Assembly (NCBI GenBank): GCA_034331105.1
Contig: JAXQGB010000015.1
Span: 313,126-377,125 of the forward strand
DNA length: 64,000 bases
Reading direction: 5' to 3'
Source of the DNA: Caenicola sp034331105
Lineage (GTDB): Bacteria; Synergistota; Synergistia; Synergistales; Synergistaceae
In this document: piece by piece, positions 6,960 to 15,216 of the stretch
Layout of the letters: each line of letters begins with the position of its first letter
Numbering within the stretch: position 1 is the first letter of the stretch
The notes under the pieces: generated by a model
Told to the model about the DNA's origin: nothing
Seen by the model: only the letters and a program-made list of their open reading frames with translations
The model's database searches: none
Position numbers and translations under genes: made by a program

Positions 6960-8879
6960 TCAGTCTTTTCTTTTTAGAAGCAGCCTTTTGTCACCCACCC
7001 TCCGGGTGACTCCCTTACTGTCGAAATATTCAAGCAAAGGAAGGATGTATTTTCTGCTGCTGTTCGTTATATCACGCACTCCCGCCAAAGTGATCTCACC
7101 ATCGATCCCGGCAAGCTTTTTCCTCAGGTCATCCTCAATGGTCGAAAAGAGAAGGTAGCCTTCTCCAATGATGCTCAGATCATTACGCTCTTTCAGATAG
7201 GTGATCATCCTGGTCATTTCTTTTTCAGATATACCAAGTGCAGATCTTGCTTCTTCCACTGAATGCATCGCGTATCCCGCGGTGTTCGCAAGTTCCCTGA
7301 GCTTTGAGACCTCTGTATAAAATTTGGCTTCATCAAATGGTTCAAAATCTGAAAGCCTGTATCTGTCTCCATCCAAAACTAGCCATTGGTCTCTCAGAAA
7401 GATCCTGAGCAATTCTTTGACGAAACGAACGTCGTTGATCATAAGACACTTTGAGATTTCTTCAATCTCCATACCTTTTCGCTCAGGATGTTCCCCGTGG
7501 AATCTTTTCAGTTCTGATCCCAGGGCCCCCTTAAGAAAATTTATTTTTTCTGAAGAAATGTACGTCGTCTCTCCTGATTTTATCGTTGCTATGCGGCCCT
7601 TAGCCTCAAGGCTCGATACGATGCTCTCAAGGAGGGATTTATCCGTTCCAAGCAACAGGAAGGCTTCCCTGGCCTTCAGGATGCCTTTGTAGTCAAGGAG
7701 AGAAGCAAAACGATCCTTTTCGTTTTCGCTCTCTGAGATTTTATTCAAGAAAGATATCAGAGATGCTTTTGATATTTTGCTCTTTGGCCTTTCTCCTGCA
7801 GGAAGAAGGACCCTTCCTCCCGCTATAGTTCTTAACGGGCTGTATGTCCTGAGGATGAAATGAGCATCATGAGAGACTGTTATCTCATCTTCGGGCAGCA
7901 ACTGAGCAGGTGCAGATTCCCCCGGTAATATCCTCTCCCTGTCAAGGAGCGAGATCCTGGCGATCGTATCTGTGGTCCCGACGTGGAGCCTCAGCCTCTG
8001 CCAGTGCTCCACAGGTTCGCTGAAGGAACTCAGTACTTTTACATGAACATCAATGCAGCCTGTTGCAAAAAAGCTTCCAGCTGCTGTTAGAGCATCCCCT
8101 CTTTTTACTTTATCCAGTGATGTTCCGGAAATGTTGATGGCAACCCTCTGACCGGCATATGCGGCTTCTACGTTTTCACCGTGGACCTGAAGTGACCTCA
8201 CCTTGGAGGCCAATCCGGACGGCATGATCTGGACATCGTCACCTTCTGACACAGATCCCTTCATCGCTGTACCCGTAAGAACAGTACCAAAACCGGAGAT
8301 GTGGAATGCCCTGTCCACCGGCATAAAGAATGCTCCGTTCCGGTCTCTCTGCTTTCCAGAGAGGACCATCCCTTCTATCTCTGACAAAAGGTCCGGTATG
8401 CCTCTCCCTGTAAGCGCAGAGACAGGTATCAGCGGCTTTCCTTCGAGAAAAGTCCCTGCAGTCAGAGAATATATCTCATCCTTAGCCAGCTCCAGCATTT
8501 CTTCATCAACCAGGTCTATCTTGTTGATGACCGCTATGCCGTTCCGGATACCCAGGAGAGTCAGTATCTCAAGATGTTCCCTTGTCTGAGGCATTACTCC
8601 GTCATCGGCAGCTATTACAAGCATTACGGCGTCGATACCTGCCGCACCTGCAACCATCTGCCTTATAAATTTTTCATGTCCGGGAACGTCGATTATGCTT
8701 ATTGTCTTTCCGGACGGGAGGTCAAGAGGGGCGAACCCCAGCTCGATCGTCATCCCTCTCTTTTTTTCCTCCAGGAGACGGTCGCAGTCCACCCCTGAGA
8801 GCGCTCTTACTATGGCTGTTTTGCCATGGTCGATATGCCCTGCTGTGCCTAAAACGAAGGGGTATTCCCTGTTAGTCAA
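6960..8879 (-). CDS. selB: Selenocysteine-specific elongation factor SelB
   Basis: A 639-residue SelB, full length. The N-terminal GTPase has G1 GHIDHGKT, G3 DVPGHEKF and G4 NKID, followed by two EF-Tu-like beta-barrel domains. The last roughly 270 residues form the winged-helix domains that bind the SECIS hairpin of selenoprotein mRNAs. SelB brings Sec-tRNA(Sec) to in-frame UGA codons. Its first 8 nt overlap the end of selA, so the two are translationally coupled. No selD and no selC tRNA were recognised nearby, and no gene in the window shows a readable internal UGA. Confidence 0.96.
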   Translation of the reverse strand: MTNREYPFVLGTAGHIDHGKTAIVRALSGVDCDRLLEEKKRGMTIELGFAPLDLPSGKTISIIDVPGHEKFIRQMVAGAAGIDAVMLVIAADDGVMPQTREHLEILTLLGIRNGIAVINKIDLVDEEMLELAKDEIYSLTAGTFLEGKPLIPVSALTGRGIPDLLSEIEGMVLSGKQRDRNGAFFMPVDRAFHISGFGTVLTGTAMKGSVSEGDDVQIMPSGLASKVRSLQVHGENVEAAYAGQRVAINISGTSLDKVKRGDALTAAGSFFATGCIDVHVKVLSSFSEPVEHWQRLRLHVGTTDTIARISLLDRERILPGESAPAQLLPEDEITVSHDAHFILRTYSPLRTIAGGRVLLPAGERPKSKISKASLISFLNKISESENEKDRFASLLDYKGILKAREAFLLLGTDKSLLESIVSSLEAKGRIATIKSGETTYISSEKINFLKGALGSELKRFHGEHPERKGMEIEEISKCLMINDVRFVKELLRIFLRDQWLVLDGDRYRLSDFEPFDEAKFYTEVSKLRELANTAGYAMHSVEEARSALGISEKEMTRMITYLKERNDLSIIGEGYLLFSTIEDDLRKKLAGIDGEITLAGVRDITNSSRKYILPLLEYFDSKGVTRRVGDKRLLLKRKD

Positions 8880-10308
8880 TGCTTTCAGCCTTTCCCCGGT
8901 TTAGTGAAAACATCTCTCTGAATCCGTCGATTATCCGCTTTTCGTCTTTTTCTGAAAGGGTGCGCACGTGGAACAAGACCTGGTCATCGGCTGCGCCGGC
9001 TATTACGGGGATTTCAAAAGACCTGAGTTTTTCTGCAAGTTTTCCGGCGCTTCCAAGTTCGGGAAGCTTAAGTGAAACAGCGAAACCGGGAAGCTCGGAT
9101 CCAGGGAAAGAACCTCCCCCGACAGTATCCTTTACCGCAACTACGTCAAGGAATACTGAGCGAAGCCTGGTCCTGTTAAGCAGTCCGGAAAGCTTCCTTT
9201 TGAACCTCAGTGCCTGCCTCTTCATATCTTCAGCATCCCTGTTTATCATTCTGAGCGTAGGGATAGATCCCGTTTCTCCCTTTAGGTAGAGCCTCAGCGT
9301 AGCCTCAAATGCGGCGAGTGTCATCTTGTCCACCCTCAGCGCCCTGAGAAGCGGATATTTTCTCAATTTATCGACCAGCCGCGCAGATCCTGCTATTGCT
9401 CCTATCTGCGGACCTCCCAAAAGCTTGTCTCCTGAAAAAGTCACCAGGTCCACACCTGCTTCTATGCATGATCTGACTGTCGGATCCGCTTTCCCGTAAG
9501 TGATATGAGGTTCTGTAAGCATTCCGCTTCCAAGGTCTTCCATAAAAATAATGTTATTGTCATGGGCAAGTTTTGCAAGTTCTTCACGGGGCACAGAAGA
9601 AGTAAACCCCTCTATGCTGAAGTTAGACGGGTGAACTTTAAGTATCATTGCAGTATCTTCAGAAATCGCTGTTTCGAAGTCGCTGAGATGAGTCATGTTA
9701 GTGGTCCCTACTTCGACCATTTTACTGCCCGAAAGAGCCATTATCTCCGGTATTCTGAATGAACCGCCTATTTCTACAAGTTCTCCCCTTGATATTACGG
9801 TCTCCTTCTCTTTTGCAAGTGCACCAAGGCAAAGTATGACAGCCGCGGCGTTGTTGTTGACCACTATTGCCGCCTCTGCGCCGGTGAGACGGCAAAGGAG
9901 CCACTCTACGTGGTCGTTCCTGTGCCCCCTTGATCCGGTTTCCGGAGAATATTCCAGGGTGGAATAGTTCTCTGCTGCGCTTACCACTGCTTCAAGAGCC
10001 TCTTGGGCAAGAAGGGACCTGCCCAGATTGGTATGAAGTACCACTCCGGTAGCATTGACGACCGGTCTCAGGCTTTTATGCGCTCTGGCTTTCAGCCTCT
10101 TCTCTGCTTCAGATGCGATCTTTTCTGTATCAAAGGCCACGTCAGGATCTTTGAATATTTTCTCCCTTTGGTCGTCAAGCACCTCTGAAATGATCGATTT
10201 CACTGTATCACGGCCTATCTCTGCTTCATATTTCCCGATCCAGGGCATTGAAAGCAGCCTGTCCATTGATGGTATGTTGCGCATAGCGTTCTGGATCTTT
10301 TCTTTCAA
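8872..10308 (-). CDS. selA: L-seryl-tRNA(Sec) selenium transferase SelA
   Basis: A 478-residue PLP enzyme that converts Ser-tRNA(Sec) to Sec-tRNA(Sec) using selenophosphate. Visible landmarks are VVNATGVVLHTNLGRSLL, the EYSPETGSRGHRNDHVE loop and the PLP-lysine segment VTFSGDKLLGGPQ. I chose TTG 10308 because GGAGG sits eight bases upstream and SLKEKIQN begins there. A longer in-frame start at 10377 lacks a ribosome-binding site. Family members are about 460 residues, consistent with this choice. It is coupled to selB through an 8-nt overlap. The upstream 130 bp separate it from hemW. Confidence 0.95.
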   Translation of the reverse strand: MKEKIQNAMRNIPSMDRLLSMPWIGKYEAEIGRDTVKSIISEVLDDQREKIFKDPDVAFDTEKIASEAEKRLKARAHKSLRPVVNATGVVLHTNLGRSLLAQEALEAVVSAAENYSTLEYSPETGSRGHRNDHVEWLLCRLTGAEAAIVVNNNAAAVILCLGALAKEKETVISRGELVEIGGSFRIPEIMALSGSKMVEVGTTNMTHLSDFETAISEDTAMILKVHPSNFSIEGFTSSVPREELAKLAHDNNIIFMEDLGSGMLTEPHITYGKADPTVRSCIEAGVDLVTFSGDKLLGGPQIGAIAGSARLVDKLRKYPLLRALRVDKMTLAAFEATLRLYLKGETGSIPTLRMINRDAEDMKRQALRFKRKLSGLLNRTRLRSVFLDVVAVKDTVGGGSFPGSELPGFAVSLKLPELGSAGKLAEKLRSFEIPVIAGAADDQVLFHVRTLSEKDEKRIIDGFREMFSLNRGKAESID

Positions 10309-10438
10309 GGAGAATCCCTCCTGACGGCTAATAGAAAATATATGATCATTAAATATCAAAAATAAACACTGCTGCAAGAGACAATGAAATTATTCCCGGC
10401 CATCTGCACAAAACATTATAAAGTACACAGGATAAGAA

Positions 10439-11581
10439 TCAAACCAGTTCAGACCAGATCCTGTTTGCGACCCTCATGCCTTTTGATGAAAGAGATATCC
10501 TTTTTTCCGAAATTTCGTAAAGATCTTCTGGAAACAGACTAAGTTTTTCAACTATCTTCTTCTCTTCCGAGATCCCATACTTACAGGAAAATCTTTCCCT
10601 GTCTATTCCTTTTGACATCCTTAAAGCAAGGACTGCTGCTTCCGATGCCTTTTTTTCTCCAATGAGCCTTTCGCCTGAAGCTATAGCGCTTCCGCCCCGG
10701 TCAAGCGACTTGGAATATTCAGTGATCCCGGATATATTTTTGTATCGCCAGCCCTTAAGAAAGCCTGATGCGCCCGGACCTACCCCAAGATAATCCCCTT
10801 CTGCCCAGTAGTTGATATTGTGCCTGCTCTCATGCCCCTCTTTGGCAAAATTTGCAATTTCATATTGATTATAACCTTTCCGAGGCATATACCACTGGGC
10901 CCACCTATAGGGCAAATAACCGTCAGAAAGATCCTGTTCAGGCATTGACTCCCAAGGAGTGCCTGGTTCCAGCGAAAGCTGATATAAAGAGATATGGTTT
11001 ATTCCTGACCTTACCGCCTGGCTGAGGGTCCTGGACCAATTTCTGAAGGTCTGTCCCGGAAGTCCGAATATGAAATCTGAGTTGACAGAAAAACCAGATG
11101 CAAGGGAAGCAGATATCGCTTCGTATGCCTGAGCGGCGCTGTGAAGCCTGCCCAGCTGGAGCAGTTCGGCATCGTCAAAACTTTGGACTCCGATGCTTAC
11201 CCGTGAGACCCTCCAGTCACGCCAGAAGAGCAGGTGATCTGCCTTTAAGGAGTTTGGATTGGCTTCCACGGTAACTTCTGCATCCGGCTCAAATACGAAA
11301 TGGCTGTCTATGATCTCTGCCAGCCTGAGCCACTGAGGGCCTGTAATAACGGTAGGAGTCCCTCCTCCGATGTAGCATGTTGCCAGAGAGGGTTTTCCTA
11401 TGCGTTTTTCCCACCACTTGAGCTCTTTGCTCAGCATTTCAAGCCACAGATCCCCCTCTCCCTCCGAGGGTACCTTGCTCTCAAATGCACAGTAAGGGCA
11501 TTTTCTCTCGCAAAAAGGAACATGAATGTAAAGAGAGAGCCCCCCTGCGGGAGGCTCAAAAGGGTCAGTGCTTTGGGTCAT
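10439..11581 (-). CDS. hemW: Radical SAM heme chaperone HemW
   Basis: A 380-residue radical SAM protein. The cluster motif CERKCPYCAF (C-x3-C-x2-C) near residue 23 and the HemN-like domain place it in the HemW/HemN group. Oxygen-independent coproporphyrinogen oxidase HemN carries an extra cysteine one residue later in the motif (C-x3-C-x2-C-x-C). Here that position is Phe, which is the HemW pattern, so heme insertion is a better guess than porphyrinogen oxidation. Its ATG overlaps the lepA stop as TAATG, the same lepA-hemW pairing known from Bacillus. Confidence 0.92.
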   Translation of the reverse strand: MTQSTDPFEPPAGGLSLYIHVPFCERKCPYCAFESKVPSEGEGDLWLEMLSKELKWWEKRIGKPSLATCYIGGGTPTVITGPQWLRLAEIIDSHFVFEPDAEVTVEANPNSLKADHLLFWRDWRVSRVSIGVQSFDDAELLQLGRLHSAAQAYEAISASLASGFSVNSDFIFGLPGQTFRNWSRTLSQAVRSGINHISLYQLSLEPGTPWESMPEQDLSDGYLPYRWAQWYMPRKGYNQYEIANFAKEGHESRHNINYWAEGDYLGVGPGASGFLKGWRYKNISGITEYSKSLDRGGSAIASGERLIGEKKASEAAVLALRMSKGIDRERFSCKYGISEEKKIVEKLSLFPEDLYEISEKRISLSSKGMRVANRIWSELV

Positions 11582-13392
11582 TATTTATCCTCTGCTTTTG
11601 TGACATCCATAAACGCAAGGAAGGCTTCCTGTGGGATGGAGACTCTGCCCACCTGCTTCATGCGTTTCTTACCCTCTTTTTGCTTTTCTAGGAGTTTCCG
11701 TTTTCTTGTTATGTCCCCTCCGTAGCACTTGGCAAGGACATCTTTCCTTACTGCCTTTATGTTCATTCTCACAATGACTTTTTTGCCTACCGCCGCCTGT
11801 ACAGGTATCTCAAAAAGCTGCCTCGGGATGAGTTCCTTAAGCTTTCCTACTACCGCATGTCCCCTGTGGTATGCCTGATCCGTGTGACATATGAATGAAA
11901 AGGCGTCCACAGGTTCATCCTGCAGAAGGAGATCGACCTTCACAAGGTCGGCTGCCTTGAAGCCAATATGGTCATAGTCAAGCGACGCATAGCCCTTTGT
12001 GCAGGATTTCAGCCTGTCATGGAAATCAAGTATGAATTCCGCCAAAGGCATGTCATATGTAAGCCTTACCCTTTCCGGGGTTATGTAGTCCATGCCGACA
12101 TATGTACCTCTTTTTTCCTGGCATAGCTGCATCGCTGCTCCCACAAACTGCTCGGGGATAAATATCGTCAGCTTTATGTAAGGTTCCCTTATCTCTTCAA
12201 TTTTTACCTGATCAGGGAAATCTGATGGCTTATGTGCTTCCATTATGCTCTGATTGGTCAGCACGATCTGATATACGACGTTTGGAGCTGTAGCAACAAG
12301 ATCTACCCCAAATTCTCGGCTCAATCTCTCTTTTGCTATCTCCATATGCAGAAGCCCAAGGAATCCACAGCGGAAACCGAACCCAAGTGCGGCGGAATTT
12401 TCCGGTTCAAAGCTGAGAGCCGAATCGTTTATCTGCAGTTTTTCAAGTGCTTCCCTCAGCTGGTTTATATCTTCCCTCTCAACCGGGTAAAAACCACAGA
12501 AGACAACAGGTTTTACTTTTCTGTAACCAGGCAGGGGGCTTGCTGCAGGACGCCTTGACTCTGTTATGGTATCACCTACGCGCGCCTCAGCTATCGTCTT
12601 TACGCTTGCAGCCAGGTATCCGACTTCTCCGGGGCCGATCTCAGAAACCTTGACCATGTCCGGTCTGAACATCCCAACTTCGTCCAATTCGTAGTCGCGC
12701 CCTGTGGACATGAACCTGATGTTTTTCCCGGCCTGGAGGGTCCCGTTGACCACCCTGACGTAGCATATGACGCCTTTGTAGTTGTCATAGACCGAATCAA
12801 AGATAAGAGCCTGCAAAGGCGCGTCGGGGTCGCCGTTCGGAGGCGGCACATCACGGACTATACGCTCCAGAAGATCCGCTATGCCCTCACCTGTCTTTGC
12901 GCTTACGCTGACGGCGTCGGCTGCGTTTATCCCTATGATATCCTCTATCTCTTTTTTTACTCTGTCCGGCTGGGCAGAAGGAAGGTCTATCTTGTTTAAT
13001 ATTGGGATTATTTCAAGGTTAAGATCTATTGCGAGATAACTGTTTGCAACAGTCTGAGCTTCCACACCCTGTGCTGCGTCGACTACCAAAACTGCCCCCT
13101 CGCACGCTGCAAGTGAACGGGAGACCTCATATGTGAAATCAACGTGACCTGGAGTATCTATGAGGTTAAGCACATATTCCTGCCCGTCTTTAGCCTTGTA
13201 GTTCATCCTTACAGGGACAAGCTTGATCGTTATGCCCCTCTCTCTTTCGAGATCAAGCATATCAAGCAGCTGGGCCTTCATGTTGCGCCCTTCTATCGTA
13301 CCAGTCTCTTCCAGCAGTCTGTCTGCCAGCGTTGATTTTCCATGGTTGACATGGGCTATTATGCTAAAATTGCGGAACTTGTCGAGGATCAT
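11581..13392 (-). CDS. lepA: Elongation factor 4 (LepA)
   Basis: A 603-residue translational GTPase, normal length. It has G3 DTPGHVDFTYEVSR and G4 NKIDLP, the EF-G-like domains, and the LepA-specific C-terminal domain ending MDVTKAEDK. LepA acts on ribosomes during elongation or assembly. The P-loop reads AHVNHGKST, so residue 16 is Asn where LepA and other translational GTPases normally have Asp (AHIDHGKST). Codon AAC is at 13347-13345. The start is ATG 13392 with GGAG nine bases upstream. It forms a two-gene unit with hemW and has its own promoter at 13449-13420. Confidence 0.97.
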   Translation of the reverse strand: MILDKFRNFSIIAHVNHGKSTLADRLLEETGTIEGRNMKAQLLDMLDLERERGITIKLVPVRMNYKAKDGQEYVLNLIDTPGHVDFTYEVSRSLAACEGAVLVVDAAQGVEAQTVANSYLAIDLNLEIIPILNKIDLPSAQPDRVKKEIEDIIGINAADAVSVSAKTGEGIADLLERIVRDVPPPNGDPDAPLQALIFDSVYDNYKGVICYVRVVNGTLQAGKNIRFMSTGRDYELDEVGMFRPDMVKVSEIGPGEVGYLAASVKTIAEARVGDTITESRRPAASPLPGYRKVKPVVFCGFYPVEREDINQLREALEKLQINDSALSFEPENSAALGFGFRCGFLGLLHMEIAKERLSREFGVDLVATAPNVVYQIVLTNQSIMEAHKPSDFPDQVKIEEIREPYIKLTIFIPEQFVGAAMQLCQEKRGTYVGMDYITPERVRLTYDMPLAEFILDFHDRLKSCTKGYASLDYDHIGFKAADLVKVDLLLQDEPVDAFSFICHTDQAYHRGHAVVGKLKELIPRQLFEIPVQAAVGKKVIVRMNIKAVRKDVLAKCYGGDITRKRKLLEKQKEGKKRMKQVGRVSIPQEAFLAFMDVTKAEDK

Positions 13393-13419
13393 CTATTTCA
13401 CTCCTTCAGTCAACAGTAT

Positions 13420-13449
13420 ATTTTAACCGAAAAAGCACCTTTTTATCAA
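13420..13449 (-). promoter_or_regulatory. Promoter of lepA-hemW
   Basis: On the minus strand TTGATA (13449-13444), 18-bp spacer, TAAAAT (13425-13420), about 28 bp before the lepA start. Confidence 0.75.
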
Positions 13450-13522
13450 TCATTCTTTTTAACGATAGACAATATCGCAAAAAAGATTAAGCTAATCAAA
13501 TAAATTAAGGGGGGCGATCAGA

Positions 13523-14629
13523 TTGGATCGTAAAAAGCTGAGTATTTTAGCAGCCATGCTGTTTCTTACACTTGCAATACAGATCCCTGCTTTTGCGCAG
13601 GATTGGCCGATGTTTCGCGATAACAGCCAAAGGACCGGAAATGTCGATCATAATACAGCCAAGATAGATTTTACAGGCAGAAAAGATTGGACTGTAAAGA
13701 TCCCTGACGCAGTCAGATCTTCTCCTGCCATATTTAAGAACTCAATAATTTTTGGATCCAACAATGGCAACGTTTACTCGATGGATCTCTATTCCGGGAA
13801 AATAAACTGGACCTTCCCAACCGGCAACTGGGTGGTATCTTCACCTGCGATCATTGACGGCAAGGTCTTCGTTGGAAGCTACGACAGCAGGATGTACTGC
13901 CTGGACGCCGGAACAGGGAAAATGATATGGAGGTTCACCACTCACAACAGTATCCATTCTTCACCCGCAGTTGCTGACGGTGTTGTCTATTTCGGATCTA
14001 ACGACGGGTTTGTCTACGCGGTCAACATCAAGACCGGCTGGCAGAAATGGAGATACCAGACTGAACGTGCAGTTCAGGGTTCACCTGTTGTCTCAGGCGG
14101 AGTGGTCTACGTAGGAAATAACGAAGGCAAACTTTTCGCTCTTGACGCAGCCTCAGGTACCCTAAAATGGCGCGCGATCGTCGGAGGACCTATCGTTTCA
14201 GCACCTGCTGTCAAAGATGGGCATCTCTACTTCACAAGCCAGGACGGCAAGATATACTGCGCAAGGATCAAACACCAGGCTGTAATATGGAACTATGACT
14301 CAAAAGCGCAGATTGAGACATCACCTCTTGTAGAGGATGGAAAAGTCGTATTCGGCAACATAATGGGATGGGTAACCTCCCTTGACGCCATGACCGGAAC
14401 TGTTGTTTGGAAATATAAGGCTAATGAGTCGGTATTTTCATCTCCTGCCGGATTCTCGGGAAAAATATTTTTCGGGACCAACAGTGATGTTCTTGTATGC
14501 CTTGACGGAAAGACCGGAAACGTCGTCTGGAGAGCCCCGTTCGACGCTGATGTCCTTACCTCCCCTGCGATAGCAAAAGACAGGATAGTAATTACTGGGG
14601 CTGATGGCAAGGTCTGCACCCTTAGATAG
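13523..14629 (+). CDS. Secreted PQQ-like beta-propeller repeat protein
   Basis: A 368-residue protein with an N-terminal signal peptide (hydrophobic core ILAAMLFLTLAI, likely cleavage after PAFA). The mature protein is a chain of about seven or eight beta-propeller blades. Each has an Ala/Ser-Pro pair (SSPAI, SAPAV, TSPAI), a VYxGSxxG-type strand, and a Tyr/Leu-Asp-Ala-x-x-Gly-x-x-x-Trp end (for example LDAGTGKMIWRF). BamB of the outer-membrane assembly machine has this fold, but so do many binding proteins, and the BamB neighbours are absent. It would act in the periplasm as a scaffold. The start is TTG 13523 after an AAGGGGGG ribosome-binding site. It is monocistronic with a hairpin at its stop codon. 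Confidence 0.88.
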   Translation: MDRKKLSILAAMLFLTLAIQIPAFAQDWPMFRDNSQRTGNVDHNTAKIDFTGRKDWTVKIPDAVRSSPAIFKNSIIFGSNNGNVYSMDLYSGKINWTFPTGNWVVSSPAIIDGKVFVGSYDSRMYCLDAGTGKMIWRFTTHNSIHSSPAVADGVVYFGSNDGFVYAVNIKTGWQKWRYQTERAVQGSPVVSGGVVYVGNNEGKLFALDAASGTLKWRAIVGGPIVSAPAVKDGHLYFTSQDGKIYCARIKHQAVIWNYDSKAQIETSPLVEDGKVVFGNIMGWVTSLDAMTGTVVWKYKANESVFSSPAGFSGKIFFGTNSDVLVCLDGKTGNVVWRAPFDADVLTSPAIAKDRIVITGADGKVCTLR

Positions 14630-14652
14630 CGGCGCTTTATGCGCCGCGTTAA
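14629..14652 (+). terminator. Hairpin at the 3' end of the propeller gene
   Basis: A perfect 7-bp stem GCGGCGC/GCGCCGC with a TTTAT loop, starting on the last base of the stop codon. It is followed by GTTAAA rather than a long T-run, so it may be a weak terminator. Confidence 0.55.
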
Positions 14653-14676
14653 ACTGCCTGGAAATTTCGTCCAGGC

Positions 14677-14719
14677 GGGAAGCTGCGACAAAAACGGTCG
14701 CGGGAAGCAGTTGGGAAGC
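14677..14719 (+). repeat. Outer repeat, left arm: GGGAAGC x3
   Basis: GGGAAGC occurs at 14677-14683, 14702-14708 and 14713-14719, a spacing of 25 then 11. Between the first two lies the hairpin TGCGAC-AAAAACG-GTCGC. The last two copies are part of an exact 11-bp tandem repeat GGGAAGCAGTT. Confidence 0.85.
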
Positions 14720-14735
14720 AGTTGTTTAAGGCAGG

Positions 14736-14824
14736 CGGAATTTGTGGCTTTTCAAGCCGCGGAGAATTTGCCGGGTGATTTATCCGGCGGAGAATTTGCG
14801 ACATGGGGCGTCGCGGTGAATTAG
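14736..14824 (+). repeat. Middle repeat, left arm: CGGAGAATTTG x4 with hairpin spacers
   Basis: Copies are at 14736-14744 (CGGAATTTG, two bases shorter), 14760-14770, 14788-14798 and 14814-14824 (CGGTGAATTAG). Each spacer is a dyad: GGCTT-TTC-AAGCC, CCGGGT-GATTT-ATCCGG and GCGAC-ATGGGGC-GTCGC. Confidence 0.85.
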
Positions 14825-14841
14825 ACCTTGTGCCACATTCA

Positions 14842-14956
14842 CGTCGTCCCCGAATGCCCCGGTCGGATCCAGCCTCTCTAGGTTCTTGCTATGACTAGCA
14901 TTTTAAGACCCCAACAAAAGCCGCTGGATTCCCGATTGTATCATTCGGGAACGACG
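14842..14956. repeat. Core inverted repeat of the 14.7-15.2 kb element
   Basis: CGTCGTCCCCGAATG (14842-14856) and ATCCAGC (14867-14873) are mirrored by GCTGGAT (14923-14929) and CATTCGGGAACGACG (14942-14956), with one mismatch in the longer block. The intervening bases are not conserved between the arms. Confidence 0.8.
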
Positions 14957-15015
14957 GAGATTAGGGCAAATGCCTGGGATGACCGACGGTTTTGAACCTC
15001 CGCGGACCTTGGCCG

Positions 15016-15102
15016 CAATTCTCCGCGATGCGAAGCGAGCAAATTCTCCGCAGCCCAGAGGCTGCAAATTCTTCGCGGCATGGTCCACACCGCAATTCTC
15101 CG
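15016..15102 (-). repeat. Middle repeat, right arm: CGGAGAATTTG x4, inverted
   Basis: On the minus strand copies are at 15102-15093 (CGGAGAATTG), 15075-15065 (CGAAGAATTTG), 15050-15040 (exact) and 15025-15016 (CGGAGAATTG). The spacers are again dyads, most clearly CAGCC-TCTG-GGCTG. Confidence 0.82.
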
Positions 15103-15157
15103 ACCCTGACCCTGGCTCCTACGATTGTTTGACTATAGTTTGACCGGTTTCACAACT

Positions 15158-15200
15158 GCTTCACTACGGCTTCACGCGACTGATCCCGTCGCAGCTTCAC
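15158..15200 (-). repeat. Outer repeat, right arm: GTGAAGC x3, inverted
   Basis: On the minus strand GTGAAGC lies at 15200-15194, 15175-15169 and 15164-15158. The 25 and 11 spacing is identical to the left arm. The hairpin between the first two, TGCGAC-GGGATCA-GTCGC, keeps the stem of the left arm but not its loop. Confidence 0.85.
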
Positions 15201-15216
15201 AATTGTAGCGCCACCC

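Larger units (their letters stand above)
14677..15200. repeat. Nested inverted array of short repeats and hairpins (gene-free region)
   Basis: The stretch from 14630 to 15216 holds no credible gene and lies between the convergent propeller and amidohydrolase genes. It is a two-armed inverted structure with three repeat levels in mirrored order. The outer motif G(G/T)GAAGC occurs three times per arm, the middle motif CGGAGAATTTG four times per arm, and a core inverted repeat (GCTGGAT and CATTCGGGRACGACG) once per arm. The spacers between motifs are themselves small hairpins whose sequences differ between the arms. I see no transposase, target-site duplication or open frame of credible length. 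It may be a decayed or folded repeat family of unknown type. Confidence 0.85.

Noticed and set aside
14639..14824. 61-codon open frame in the repeat region, and a similar one at 14903-15088 on the minus strand
   Set aside because: Both are made of the repeat motifs, have no ribosome-binding site and share no family resemblance. Equal length is a coincidence of the inverted layout.
14736..15102. CRISPR-like array (short repeats with spacers)
   Set aside because: Repeats are only 10-11 bp, the spacers are internal hairpins, the arms are in opposite orientation and there are no cas genes.
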